Counted from the stretch's first letter, positions 26,382-34,040 are shown. The stretch: 42,934 nucleotides of DNA from JASLDZ01 sp964242625 (GCA_964242625.1 CAXTAO010000026.1:1-42934), one strand, 5' to 3'. A program made the numbers and translations. The notes: a model not told the origin generated them from the sequence alone.

Positions 26382-26810
26382 TCAGGCCTGCGCCGTCATC
26401 ATCGGGCCCAGCCCCGGGATCGAGCCCAGCACGTGGCGGAGCAGGTCGCTGCCGGTCTTCTCGCGCACGAACTCCATGGCGACGGGCAGGATGTTCTGCA
26501 TGTCGGAGGTGGTGACCCCCTCCTTGGTGAGCCGCTGGCCGAGCGCCATGGCGTCGCTCATCGCCGCGCCGCCCGCGCCGCCCGCGCCGCGCATCAACCC
26601 GCCCATCAGCCCGCCGGACTTGCCCTCGGTCATGGCGGCGCCCTCGTCGGCCAGACCCGCCGAGCCGGGGATGGCGTTGAAGAGCTCGCCCACCTTGCCG
26701 TCGTCGCCGTGCTTCTGGATCAGCGACATGGCGGCCGACAGCCCCATGCGCGCCTGGTCGGGGGAGAGGCCGGTCGCAGCGGCGGCGCGCTGCACGAGTT
26801 CGTCGATCAT
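26382..26810 (-). CDS. DUF2780-like helical protein
   Basis: A 142-residue protein without signal peptide. The first half, MIDELVQRAAAATGLSPDQA followed by MGLSAAMSLIQKHGDDGKVG, then FNAIPGSAGLAD, and the Gly/Met/Ala-rich middle (GGLMGGLMRGAGGAGGAA), fit the DUF2780 pattern: helix, Ile-Pro-Gly-Ala motif, glycine-rich linker, helical end. The second half (TKEGVTTSDMQNILPVAMEF) likely binds like the first. Function is unknown. ggaggggg precedes the ATG. It converges on hmgA (16 bp between stops) and lies 71 bp downstream of the SDR gene. Confidence 0.75.
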   Translation of the reverse strand: MIDELVQRAAAATGLSPDQARMGLSAAMSLIQKHGDDGKVGELFNAIPGSAGLADEGAAMTEGKSGGLMGGLMRGAGGAGGAAMSDAMALGQRLTKEGVTTSDMQNILPVAMEFVREKTGSDLLRHVLGSIPGLGPMMTAQA

Positions 26811-26881
26811 GGGGAAACCCCCTCCGCGGCGTGGACGCCTCCCGGCGGCCTAACCCAGAGGGGGCGGCCCGTCTATCGGCC

Positions 26882-27559
26882 TCACCAGGGCAGGGTGCGA
26901 CCGTCGAAGGCGCGGAAGGTGCCGGCGGCGTCGGGACCGAGCTCGGCGATCACCCTGCGCATGCCGGTCACCGACTGCTCGGGCGTGGTCGGGGCCTGGC
27001 GGCCGCCCATGTCGGTGGCGACCCATCCGGGGTGCATCACCATGGCCGTGACGCCCTCGGGCGCCAGCGCCAGCGCCACGCTCTTCCACGCCGCGTTCAG
27101 CCCCGCCTTGGAGGCTCGGTAGGCGATGAAGCCGCCGCTCTTGTTGTCGTCGATGGAGCCCATCTGGCTCGTGATCGCGACGAGCTTGCCGCCGCCCGCC
27201 TTGAGGTTCGCCCGGAACGCCTCCGCGATCCGCAGCGGGCCGAACAGGTTGACGCGCAGGGTGCTGGCGAAGGCGTCGTAGTCGATGGCGCCCAGCGTCT
27301 GGCCGTCGCCGCCGTATACGCCGGCGTTGGTGATCACGAGGTCGAGCGGGCGCTCGCCCACCGCCTGGGCGAAGCTGTCGACCTCCGTCGGCTCCGCCAC
27401 GTCAACCGCGTGCACCTCGACCTTGTCGATAGCGCGCAGCTCCGACGCCTCGTCCGGGCGGCGGCAGCCCGCGACCACCGTCCAGCCGTCGGCGGCGTAC
27501 TGGCGCGCGAACTCGAGACCTAGGCCGCGGTTCGCGCCGGTGATGAGGACGGTGGGCAT
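26882..27559 (-). CDS. Short-chain dehydrogenase/reductase, C-factor/sniffer type
   Basis: A 225-residue NAD(P)-dependent oxidoreductase. It shows the cofactor motif TGANRGLG (7-14), NAG (78-80), the catalytic Ser131 (VAITSQMGS), Tyr147 and Lys151 (YRASK), then HPGWVATDMGG. The short N-terminus, CRRPD cofactor-selectivity region and MHPGWVxTDMGG place it in the carbonyl-reductase/C-factor branch, but the substrate is unknown. aggag lies about 9 bp before the ATG at 27559. yaaA ends 23 bp upstream on the same strand, suggesting co-transcription. Confidence 0.88.
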   Translation of the reverse strand: MPTVLITGANRGLGLEFARQYAADGWTVVAGCRRPDEASELRAIDKVEVHAVDVAEPTEVDSFAQAVGERPLDLVITNAGVYGGDGQTLGAIDYDAFASTLRVNLFGPLRIAEAFRANLKAGGGKLVAITSQMGSIDDNKSGGFIAYRASKAGLNAAWKSVALALAPEGVTAMVMHPGWVATDMGGRQAPTTPEQSVTGMRRVIAELGPDAAGTFRAFDGRTLPW

Positions 27560-27582
27560 GGCGGAGGGCTCCTGGGCGCGGG

Positions 27583-28353
27583 TCAGGGGTGCGGACGGGC
27601 GAACACGAGCTCGGCCTCGCCCGACAGTTCGGGCTGGAAGCGGTAGCCCGCCCGGTCGAAACGCCGGAGGTCGTCCAGCCGCTCCGCCCGGGTCTCGACG
27701 GCGAAGCGCGCCATGAGGCCTCGCGCGACCTTGGCGTAGAAGCTGACGGTCTTCAGCGCGCCGGCGACCTCTTCCTTGAATTGGCAGACGGCCACGGGGA
27801 GCTTCAGCGCGCTCCGGTCGACCGCGCCGAAGTACTCCTGGCTGGCGAGATCCACGACGGTTGGGTCGGCCTGGCCTCGCCCCGCCCGGTTCAGCGCGCG
27901 GCTGATCTCGGATCCCCAGTAGCCGTAGAGGTCCGACGCCCGCGTGGTCGGGAGGCGCACGCCCATCTCCAGCCGGTAGGGCTGGATGCGGTCCAGCGGG
28001 CGCAGGACGCCGTAGAGCCCCGACAGTATGCGCACCCGGTCCTGCGCCCAGGCGACGTCTTCGGCCGAGAGCGTGCGCGCGTCCAGGCCGCGGTACACGT
28101 CGCCCGCGAACGCCAGCGCCGCCTGCACCCCCGCCTCGTGGGCGCGCGGGCGGAAGGCGCGGAAGCGCTTGACGTTGAGCTCGGCCAGGCTGTCGCTGAT
28201 TCCCATGAGGCGCTTGAGGTCGCCCGCCTTGAGCGTGCGCGTAGTGCGCGCCAGCTCGGTCGTGCGGGCCGAGAGTTCGGGGCGCGTCGCGGGCAGGCCT
28301 TCCGGTCCGGGCGTCATGTCCAGCGTCTTGGCGGGCGAGAGCACGAACAGCAT
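27583..28353 (-). CDS. yaaA: Peroxide stress protein YaaA (DUF328)
   Basis: YaaA lowers free iron and oxidative DNA damage during peroxide stress and binds DNA. The 256 residues match E. coli YaaA (258). Signature stretches are MLFVLSPAKTLDM at the start, LMGISDSLAELNVKRF, DVYRGLDA, ILSGLYGVLRPLDRIQPYRLEMG, LASQEYFGAVD and VSFYAKVARGLMARF. The ATG at 28353 coincides with the conserved start. It may form a unit with the downstream SDR and lies 46 bp downstream of a flavin dehydrogenase gene; a redox-stress grouping is possible but not proven. Confidence 0.96.
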   Translation of the reverse strand: MLFVLSPAKTLDMTPGPEGLPATRPELSARTTELARTTRTLKAGDLKRLMGISDSLAELNVKRFRAFRPRAHEAGVQAALAFAGDVYRGLDARTLSAEDVAWAQDRVRILSGLYGVLRPLDRIQPYRLEMGVRLPTTRASDLYGYWGSEISRALNRAGRGQADPTVVDLASQEYFGAVDRSALKLPVAVCQFKEEVAGALKTVSFYAKVARGLMARFAVETRAERLDDLRRFDRAGYRFQPELSGEAELVFARPHP

Positions 28354-28399
28354 GGTCGCGCGTCTTGCCTCCGCTCCGCGGCCGCCGCAACCGCGCCCG

Positions 28400-29806
28400 C
28401 TAGAACAGGACGCGGGGGTTCAGGATGCGGCGGGGGTCGAGCGCCGCGCGGATCGCGCGCATGGCGGCGACGGCGGCCGGGTCCTTGTAGCGCAGCGCTT
28501 CCGCCGTCTTCACCGCCCCCAGCCCGTGTTCGGCCGAGATGGAGCCGCCCAGCGCGTGCACCACGTCGTGGACCGCGCGCGCGCCGTCGTCGCGTCGGGC
28601 GAGGTGGTCCGCTTCCGACGCTCGGGGAGCGGGTCCGAGCGGGGGCAGAACGTCGTAGTGGATGTTGCCGTCGCCGAGATGACCGAAGGCGACCACCCGC
28701 GCGCCGGGCGACACGCGCTCCACCGCCTCGCCGGCGCGACGGAGGAACTCGGGCGCGGCGCCGACGGGGATGCTGACGTCGTGCTTCCACGCCTGGCCCT
28801 CCGCCTTCTGCGCGGCCGACTGCCCCTCGCGCAGTCGCCAGAAGGCCTGCGCCTGCGCGCCCGAAGCGGCGAGCACGGCGTCCTCGACGTCCCCCGCCTC
28901 GAGCGCCGCGGCCAAGGCGCGCTCCAGCCCGGCCGACGCCTCGGCCGCGTCCGTCCCCGCGACCTCGGTCAGCACCGCCCAGGCGGGCGCGCGAGCGAAG
29001 GGCGGGCGGGCATCGGGCAGGTGGCGCACCGCGAGCTCCAGGCCCGCGCCTGAGATCAGCTCGAACGCCTCCATCCGGCCGTCCGCCGTCGCCTGCACGC
29101 GCGAGAGCAGCCGCAGCGCCGCCTCGGGCGAGGCCAGGGCGGCGAAGGCCAGGGCGCGGGCGGCCGGGCACGGATGCAGCTTGAGCGTGGCGGCGGTGAC
29201 GACGCCCAGCGTGCCCTCGGCCCCGCAGAGGAGCCCGCGCAGGTCGTAGCCCGTGTTGTCCTTCCGCAGCCGCGAGAGCCCGTTCCACAGCGAGCCGTCG
29301 GGCAAGACCGCCTCCAGCCCCAGCACCTGGTCGCGCATGGAGCCGTAGCGCACCACGCCGATCCCGCCCGCGTTGGTGGCGATCGCGCCGCCGACGGTCG
29401 CCGACCCTTCGGACGCCAGACGCACGCCGAAGAGCCGCCCCGCCGACTCAGCCGTCGCCTGCGCCTCCGCGATCGTCGCGCCCGCCTCCGCCACGACGAG
29501 CCCGTCGGCGGCCGACACCTCGCGGATCGTCCGCAGGCGCTCCAGCGAGAGCAGCACCTCGCCGCGCGGGATCTGGCCGCCCACCAGCCCCGTGTTGCCG
29601 CCCTGGACGGTCACGGGCGTCGCGGTCTCGGCGCAGACGCGAACGATGCGGGCCACCTCGTCTGCCGTGCGCGGCAGGAGGAGGAGCGGCGTCTCCCCCG
29701 TCCAGCGTCCGCGCCATTCGGTGAGCTTGGGCGCGATCCGGGCGGCGTCGTCGGTCCAGCCGCCCTCGCCCACGGCCACCTTCAGGCGCTGGAGCGCGTC
29801 GGTCAT
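28400..29806 (-). CDS. FAD-binding oxidase, D-2-hydroxyglutarate dehydrogenase/GlcD-like
   Basis: A 468-residue flavoprotein of the VAO/FAD-linked oxidase family. The PP-loop region VTVQGGNTGLVGGQ (about 67-80), GVRLASEGSATVGGAIATNAGG (split here by position, about 126-147), GVVRYGSMRDQVLGLEAVLPDG and LLCGAEGTLGVVTAATLKL bind FAD. The C-terminal domain carries AFGHLGDGNIHYDV with the metal-site histidines and SAEHGLGAVK. WRGRWTG near the N-terminus is typical of the D-2-hydroxyglutarate dehydrogenase (YdiJ-short/D2HGDH) branch that removes a side product of SerA. D-lactate or glycolate oxidase subunits remain alternatives. A terminator separates it from the upstream Gly/Tyr-rich gene. Confidence 0.9.
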   Translation of the reverse strand: MTDALQRLKVAVGEGGWTDDAARIAPKLTEWRGRWTGETPLLLLPRTADEVARIVRVCAETATPVTVQGGNTGLVGGQIPRGEVLLSLERLRTIREVSAADGLVVAEAGATIAEAQATAESAGRLFGVRLASEGSATVGGAIATNAGGIGVVRYGSMRDQVLGLEAVLPDGSLWNGLSRLRKDNTGYDLRGLLCGAEGTLGVVTAATLKLHPCPAARALAFAALASPEAALRLLSRVQATADGRMEAFELISGAGLELAVRHLPDARPPFARAPAWAVLTEVAGTDAAEASAGLERALAAALEAGDVEDAVLAASGAQAQAFWRLREGQSAAQKAEGQAWKHDVSIPVGAAPEFLRRAGEAVERVSPGARVVAFGHLGDGNIHYDVLPPLGPAPRASEADHLARRDDGARAVHDVVHALGGSISAEHGLGAVKTAEALRYKDPAAVAAMRAIRAALDPRRILNPRVLF

Positions 29807-29844
29807 GGCTCCCGCCTAGCGTACCCGGGGCCTGGACGCACGAA

Positions 29845-29868
29845 CGCCCCGGGATCGTTCCCGGGGCG
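29845..29868 (-). terminator. Hairpin after the Gly/Tyr-rich gene
   Basis: cgccccggga (29845-29854) and tcccggggcg (29859-29868) form a perfect 10-bp GC stem around a 4-nt loop. On the minus strand it lies 29 bp after the stop of the Gly/Tyr-rich gene and 39 bp before the flavin dehydrogenase ATG. The tail is gttcg, with few U residues. Confidence 0.65.
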
Positions 29869-29896
29869 CTGGATGACCCGACCGCGCGGACCTAGG

Positions 29897-30328
29897 TCAG
29901 TAATCGTAGCCGTCGTCGTAGTCGTAGCTGGAATATCCGTACGGATAATACCCAGAGTAGTAGCTCGGATAGCTGTAGTAGGGCGCGCCGTAGCTGTAGT
30001 ACGGGTAGCTGTACGCCCCGAGCGCCGCTCCCACGGCCAGCCCTGTCAGCAGGCCGCCGCCGTAGTAGCCATACCCGCGGCCATAGTACCCGCCACGATA
30101 GCCGTAGCCGCCGCGGTACCCATAGCCGCCGCCCCGATAGCCGTAGCCGCCGCCCCGGTAGCCATAGCCCCCGCCGCGGAAGCCGCCGACTCCACCGTGG
30201 AAACCACCGCCTCCACCGTGGAAACCGCCGCCGCCGTGGCCGCCGCCGCGCTGAGCGGCCGCGGGCGTCGCCGCCGCGCCTGCCGCCACCGTCAAGGCCG
30301 CCATCGCGACCGTCATCATCTTGGTCAT
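29897..30328 (-). CDS. Secreted Gly/Tyr-rich repeat protein
   Basis: A 143-residue exported protein of low complexity. Its signal peptide, MTKMMTVAMAALTVAAGAAA then TPAAAQ, is cleaved before RGGGHGG. The body has a His/Phe/Gly-rich part (GGGGFHGG), then four near-identical GYGYRGG units, then a glycine-rich hydrophobic stretch (GGLLTGLAVGAALGAYS) that could be a membrane or glycine-zipper segment, then a Tyr/Ser/Pro-rich tail ending SSYDYDDGYDY. Tyrosine and glycine make up most of the mature chain. Similar GY-rich exported proteins are common in alphaproteobacteria with unknown roles. aggag lies about 5 bp before the ATG, and a promoter-like pair lies about 35 bp further up. Confidence 0.85.
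   Translation of the reverse strand: MTKMMTVAMAALTVAAGAAATPAAAQRGGGHGGGGFHGGGGGFHGGVGGFRGGGYGYRGGGYGYRGGGYGYRGGYGYRGGYYGRGYGYYGGGLLTGLAVGAALGAYSYPYYSYGAPYYSYPSYYSGYYPYGYSSYDYDDGYDY
30099..30180 (-). repeat. Tandem 21-bp coding repeats (GYGYRGG units)
   Basis: Inside the Gly/Tyr-rich gene, about four tandem 21-bp units encode GYGYRGG, and the last is shortened by one codon (RGGYGYRGGYYG). Third positions vary between copies (ccgatag, ccggtag, cggtacc), so the repeat is kept at protein level and is not a very recent slippage product. Edges are approximate. Confidence 0.65.
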
Positions 30329-30358
30329 GGGACGCTCCTGCGTCGTTGCTCGCCCCGT

Positions 30359-30387
30359 GAGATAGGGTGTCGGCCCGTGAACGTTAA
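30359..30387 (-). promoter_or_regulatory. Promoter-like pair ahead of the Gly/Tyr-rich gene
   Basis: On the minus strand TTAACG (30387-30382) and TATCTC (30364-30359) are 17 bp apart, about 30 bp before the ATG at 30328. The -10 is identical to that of the groES promoter in this window. The rest of the 190-bp gap up to the M23 gene shows no further structure I can support. Confidence 0.4.
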
Positions 30388-30518
30388 GAGAGCGCGGTGG
30401 TTTCCGTGGGCATTTCCGCAGGCGCGCAAAGGCAACGCGTGAGTCTCTCGAAGCTGAACGCGAGATGAACGGCGTCACCCGCCGAGTCGCGCGTGAGGCG
30501 AGGTCTCTCCGCTCGGGC

Positions 30519-31853
30519 TCACACGCCTTCGCGCGGACGTAACGGGACCGGCGCGCCCGCCTCGGCGAGGGTCGTACCGCGCGCGAGCAGACCGTCGACG
30601 CGCCGCTTCAGCGCGATGAACTCCGCCGCGGCGGCCCGGTCGACGGACGGCGCGGTCGGCGCCTTGACGCTCGCCGGGTTCAGCTTCGCTCCGCCGTGCA
30701 TGATCTCGTAATGCAGGTGCGGGCCGGTCGAGAGCCCGGTCGAGCCGACGTAGGCCACCACCTGGCCTTGGGTCACCGGCACGCCGGGGCGCACACCCGC
30801 CGCATAGCGCGACAGATGGCCGTAGCCCGTCTCCCACCCGTCCGCATGTCCGAGCTTGAGCCAGTGGCCGTAGCCGCCGGCCCAGCGCGCCTCCTCCACT
30901 ACGCCGTCGCCTGCGGCGTACACCGGAGTGCCGGTCGGCGCGCCGAAGTCGATGCCCGGGTGGATGCGCGTGTAGCCGAGGAGCGGGTGCAGCCGCATGC
31001 CGAAGGCGGAAGTCACCCGCGCGCCGTCCAGCGGCGTCTTGAGGAGGAGAGGCTTCTGCGCGGCGCCCAGGTCGTCGACGTAGTCCACCCGTCCGTCGTG
31101 GGCGAGACGGTAGAACCGGCGCGCGCGCCCGTCCGCCGTCACCTCGGCATAGAGCAGGTCGCCGGCCTCCACGGTGCGCCCGCCCGCGTCGGCGGTGCGG
31201 TCGAACACAAGGCGGAAGCCCTCGCCTCCGTGAATGTCGCGGGCGAAGTCGAGCGAGCGGGCGAACAGGCGCGAGGCCTCGGCGACCAGCGTCGGCGTGA
31301 CGCCGGCCCGCACCGCGCTTTCGTAGAACGAGCCCCGGATCACACCCGCCGCCACCGCCGTGTCGTCGCGCACGACGGCGCGCGTCTCCCTGAGCGTCAG
31401 CGCGCCGCTCGCCGTGCGGCTGACGGAGACGGCGCTGGCCGGCCCCGTCCGCAGCGACAGGTCGACGAGGCGCGCGGGGGTCGCCGGGCCGCGCGGGGCG
31501 ACCGCCGCCTGCAGCTTCAGGCCGGCGCGCACATGCGCCACGTCGAAGGCGCGCGACAGGAGCGCCACCGTGAGCCGCGCCTCCTCAGGGGCCACGCCCG
31601 TACGCGCGACGGCGGCCAGCAGCGTCTCGCCCGGCCGCACCCGTAGCTCCAGGGCGATCGACCCCGGCGCCGGGGCGAGGGCCGGTCGGGAGCGGTGCGC
31701 GACGGAGGACGCGTCCGTCAGCGCCGGCGCGACCGCAGGGGCCAGGCGCGCGGCCGCGAGCCCCAGCGCGGCCGCGAGGAACACGACGCCGCAGCCCGCC
31801 ACGGCGGGCGCGCGGGACAGGGCGGGCGCGGAGCGCGGATCGAGGTGGGTCAT
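30519..31853 (-). CDS. M23-family (LytM) peptidoglycan endopeptidase, membrane-anchored
   Basis: A 444-residue envelope protein. An N-terminal hydrophobic segment (about 21-37, CGVVFLAAALGLAAARL) anchors it or acts as a signal. Residues 65-120 form a LysM-like/OapA-like region (LELRVRPGETLLAAVARTGV). The zinc peptidase domain (about 270-400) has His298 and Asp302 (IHPGIDFG), His346 (YGHLSRY) and the HLH pair 379-381 (GPHLHYEI), all ligands of an active M23 enzyme that cuts peptide cross-links in murein. It is divergent from chpT, an arrangement I recall from Caulobacter relatives. The ATG at 31853 has gaggtgg nearby. Cell-division or growth-related hydrolysis is the likely role. Confidence 0.93.
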   Translation of the reverse strand: MTHLDPRSAPALSRAPAVAGCGVVFLAAALGLAAARLAPAVAPALTDASSVAHRSRPALAPAPGSIALELRVRPGETLLAAVARTGVAPEEARLTVALLSRAFDVAHVRAGLKLQAAVAPRGPATPARLVDLSLRTGPASAVSVSRTASGALTLRETRAVVRDDTAVAAGVIRGSFYESAVRAGVTPTLVAEASRLFARSLDFARDIHGGEGFRLVFDRTADAGGRTVEAGDLLYAEVTADGRARRFYRLAHDGRVDYVDDLGAAQKPLLLKTPLDGARVTSAFGMRLHPLLGYTRIHPGIDFGAPTGTPVYAAGDGVVEEARWAGGYGHWLKLGHADGWETGYGHLSRYAAGVRPGVPVTQGQVVAYVGSTGLSTGPHLHYEIMHGGAKLNPASVKAPTAPSVDRAAAAEFIALKRRVDGLLARGTTLAEAGAPVPLRPREGV

Positions 31854-31998
31854 GGGGCGGCTCGGGAGCGTTCTGGCGAGGCCCGCGGGGCCCCAGACGG
31901 GGCGGCGGAGCGTCGGGCGGCGGTCGCGCGAACGTCAGCGCACCCCCCGAGCGCGCGCGTTCACCTTTCGGTAATGCCTTCGGCCCGCAGACGAGGCA

Positions 31999-32016
31999 AT
32001 GCGAATCATGTCGCAT
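31999..32016. promoter_or_regulatory. Dyad ATGCGA-N6-TCGCAT in the M23/chpT divergent promoter region
   Basis: atgcga (31999-32004) and tcgcat (32011-32016) are perfect inverted copies around atcatg. The 18-bp string ATGCGAATCATGTCGCAT resembles alphaproteobacterial Fur-type boxes (AATGCGAATCATT...). It lies about 65 bp before the chpT ATG and 145 bp before the M23 start. A further in-frame ATG at 31999 would place it inside an extended chpT, but the chpT start is better at 32080. The regulator is an inference. Confidence 0.4.
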
Positions 32017-32079
32017 CGGGGCGTGTCTGGCTTACAGCGGCCAGGACCGTGCCCGTCCGCCCGCCTGGAGCGACCGCCG

Positions 32080-32754
32080 ATGAGCGACATCGACGACCCT
32101 GTACCCCCCGCCCCGGCGACCCCCCTCGTCGCCCCCGCCGAGCTCGCGGCGGCGCTGGCGGCGCGCATGTGCCACGACTTCATCAGCCCGGCCTCCGCCA
32201 TCGTCTCGGGCATGGACCTGCTGGAGGACCCGGCCGCCCAGGACATGCGCGCCGACGCCGAGACGCTCGTGCGCTCGTCCGCCAAGAAGCTGGTCGACCT
32301 CCTGGCGTTTTCGCGCATCGCGTTCGGGGCCAGCGCGTCGGCCGAGACCTTCGACACACGCGAATTGCAGAAGCTCACGGAGGGCGTTTTCGCGCACGTG
32401 CGGGCCGAGCTCGATTGGCGGGTGCAGGCGCCCGCGCTCGGAAAGCCCGCGGCCCGCGCGCTCCTGAACCTCGCCCAGCTGGGCGCGGGGGCGCTGCCGA
32501 GCGGGGGCGTCGCGCGGATCTCGGCCCTGGTGCAGGACGGCTGGGCGCTCCTCGCCGCCGAAGCGTTGTCGCCGCGGGCACGACTTCGGGCGGAGGTGGC
32601 GCAGGGGCTCGCCGGCCGCCCGCTCGACGACGGCCTCGCCGGCCATTGGGTGCAGGGCTACTACCTCCACGCCCAGCTCGCCTCCGTGGGCGGCCGGGTG
32701 GAGGCGCTGGCGGAGGAGGGCCGAGTGCTGCTCAGGGCGCGTGCGCCGAGCTGA
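32080..32754 (+). CDS. chpT: Histidine phosphotransferase ChpT
   Basis: ChpT passes phosphate from the hybrid kinase CckA to CtrA and CpdR, governing the alphaproteobacterial cell cycle and motility. The 224-residue protein has the DHp-like helices with AARMCHDFISPASAIVSGMD (28-47), where His32 is the phospho-accepting residue (His33 in C. crescentus). It continues with SSAKKLVDLLAFSRIAFGAS, the second helix that contacts receivers. A degenerate, ATP-less CA-like domain follows (about 100-220). The ATG at 32080 has ggag about 9 bp upstream; an ATG at 31999 would add a basic tail with no family match. A receiver gene and cheR follow on the same strand, so signalling functions cluster here. Confidence 0.94.
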   Translation: MSDIDDPVPPAPATPLVAPAELAAALAARMCHDFISPASAIVSGMDLLEDPAAQDMRADAETLVRSSAKKLVDLLAFSRIAFGASASAETFDTRELQKLTEGVFAHVRAELDWRVQAPALGKPAARALLNLAQLGAGALPSGGVARISALVQDGWALLAAEALSPRARLRAEVAQGLAGRPLDDGLAGHWVQGYYLHAQLASVGGRVEALAEEGRVLLRARAPS

Positions 32755-32774
32755 GCGGCGGCTCCACCGGGCAT

Positions 32775-32793
32775 GGTGAACGCGCGATTCACC
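32775..32793. promoter_or_regulatory. Dyad GGTGAA-N7-TTCACC ahead of the receiver gene
   Basis: ggtgaa (32775-32780) and ttcacc (32788-32793) are perfect inverted copies separated by cgcgcga. It lies 20 bp after the chpT stop and about 72 bp before the receiver GTG. It could be an operator for a receiver-cheR promoter or a weak RNA stem. There is no matching second copy in the gap. Confidence 0.3.
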
Positions 32794-32865
32794 GCGCCGT
32801 CACACGCCGGATTAACGGCCGCGGCCGCACCCTCCGGTCATGGCGTGCACCCCCCGGAGGTCGAC

Positions 32866-33231
32866 GTGAGGACCTGTCTCGTCGTCGACGACAGCCAGGT
32901 CGTCCGCAAGGTGGCCAGCCGCATCCTGCAGGCGCTCGACTTCCAGACGGTGGAGGCGGCCGACGGGCTGGAAGCGCTGAACACCTGCCGCGCCGCCATG
33001 CCCGACGTCGTGCTGCTCGACTGGACCATGCCCGTGATGGACGGGCTCGAATTCCTGCGCCGACTGCGCGACGAGCCGGGCGGCGACAAGCCGGTGGTCG
33101 TGTTCTGCTCGGCCGAGCACAATCCGGCGCGCATGGCCGACGCGGTGGACCGCGGGGCCGACGAGTACATTATGAAGCCGTTCGACGGCGACATCATCGT
33201 CTCGAAGTTCGCCCAGGCGGGCCTGCTGTGA
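32866..33231 (+). CDS. Stand-alone CheY-like response regulator receiver
   Basis: A 121-residue single receiver domain with all switch residues: the acidic pair Asp8-Asp9 (VVDDSQ), the phospho-acceptor Asp52 (LLDWTMPVMDG), Ser82 (VFCSAEH) and Lys104 (YIMKPF). No output domain is present, so it acts by protein contact. The GTG at 32866 was chosen because cggagg lies 5 bp upstream and the domain begins right after. An ATG at 32773 would add 31 residues (MVNARFTAPSH...) with no family support and would overlap the dyad. Its stop overlaps the cheR start (GTGA). Close to chpT, it could receive phosphate from ChpT or serve CheR-linked chemotaxis signalling; that link is inferred. Confidence 0.93.
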   Translation: MRTCLVVDDSQVVRKVASRILQALDFQTVEAADGLEALNTCRAAMPDVVLLDWTMPVMDGLEFLRRLRDEPGGDKPVVVFCSAEHNPARMADAVDRGADEYIMKPFDGDIIVSKFAQAGLL

Positions 33232-34040
33232 CGCCCGCCGACCTCGATTTCCTGCGCGCCGTCGCGCGCGACCGGGCGGGGCTGCGCCTGGGCGCCGACG
33301 CCGCCTACGCCGCCGAGACCCGGCTCGACCCCGTGGCCAGGCGCGAAGGCGCGGACTCGGCCGCCGACCTCCTCGCTCGCGCGCGCTCGACGGGGGACGC
33401 TCGCCTCCTCGACGCCCTGGTCGAGGCGCTGGCTCCGCAGGACGGCGCTTTCCTGCGCGACCCCGCGGTGTTCGACCGGTTGTGCGGTCAGCTCGCGCCC
33501 GAGCTCGCGAGAAGCCGCCCGGGGGGGCTCGTGCGCGTGTGGTCGGCCGGCTGCGGCGCGGGGCAGGAGATCTATTCGGTGGCGCTGGCCGCCGCCGACC
33601 GCCCCGAAGCCCTGCGCGGCGTGGACCTGCAGCTCTTCGGCAGCGACCTCTCCGCCCGCGCCCTGCAGAAGGCGCGCGCCGGGGCCTACAGCCACTTCGA
33701 GGTCCAGCGCGGTCTGCCCGTGCGCATGCTCCTGCAGCACTTCAGCAAGCTCGACGACATCTGGCGGCTCTCGCCCGAGATCCGCGGCGCGGTGCGCTGG
33801 GCGCGGGTCAACCTCGTGGAGGACCTGTCGCGCCTCGGCCGCTTCGACGTGATTCTGTGCCGCGACGTCCTGCCCCACATGGAGCCCGCGAGCGCGCGGC
33901 GCGCCGCCGAGTCGATGGCCGCCCTCCTGGCCCCCGACGGGCGCTTGATCCTGGGCGCGCGGGAGTTGATGCCGCTGCCGGGCTGGAGCGGATCGCAGGG
34001 CGTGTTCGTTCAGGGGCAGCCAGCGGTGCTCGCCGCCTGA
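33228..34040 (+). CDS. cheR: CheR-type chemoreceptor glutamate methyltransferase
   Basis: CheR methylates glutamates of chemoreceptors with SAM. The 270-residue protein has the N-terminal helical domain (about 1-75), the linker PQDGAFLRDPAVFDRL (the family's ETxFFRDxxxFxxL, with the first Phe-containing part altered), the SAM loop VWSAGCGAGQEIYSVA (usually AACSTGEEPYSIA) and RFDVILCRDVLPHM (usually FDVIFCRNVLxYF). These substitutions, Cys-Gly-Ala-Gly for Cys-Ser-Thr-Gly and Arg-Asp for Arg-Asn, place it in a divergent branch, so receptor methylation is probable rather than certain. The GTG start overlaps the receiver stop by four bases, indicating translational coupling. The frame is open far upstream, but not as coding sequence. 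Confidence 0.87.
   Translation: MTPADLDFLRAVARDRAGLRLGADAAYAAETRLDPVARREGADSAADLLARARSTGDARLLDALVEALAPQDGAFLRDPAVFDRLCGQLAPELARSRPGGLVRVWSAGCGAGQEIYSVALAAADRPEALRGVDLQLFGSDLSARALQKARAGAYSHFEVQRGLPVRMLLQHFSKLDDIWRLSPEIRGAVRWARVNLVEDLSRLGRFDVILCRDVLPHMEPASARRAAESMAALLAPDGRLILGARELMPLPGWSGSQGVFVQGQPAVLAA

Noticed and set aside
30095..30190. Short regular repeats that could suggest a CRISPR or minisatellite
   Set aside because: Units are 21 bp without spacers, in frame, and code for GYGYRGG.
29174..30442. Long + frame with Ala/Val/Ile/Pro-rich repeats (AVAAAPVAIAPAA)
   Set aside because: It is the antisense reading of the Gly/Tyr repeat gene and of the flavin dehydrogenase gene; repeats mirror the GYGYRGG units.
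31695..33227. Extension of the cheR frame far upstream to 31695
   Set aside because: It overlaps chpT and the receiver in another phase and is Arg/Gly-rich; the GTG at 33228 is coupled to the receiver stop and begins the CheR domain.
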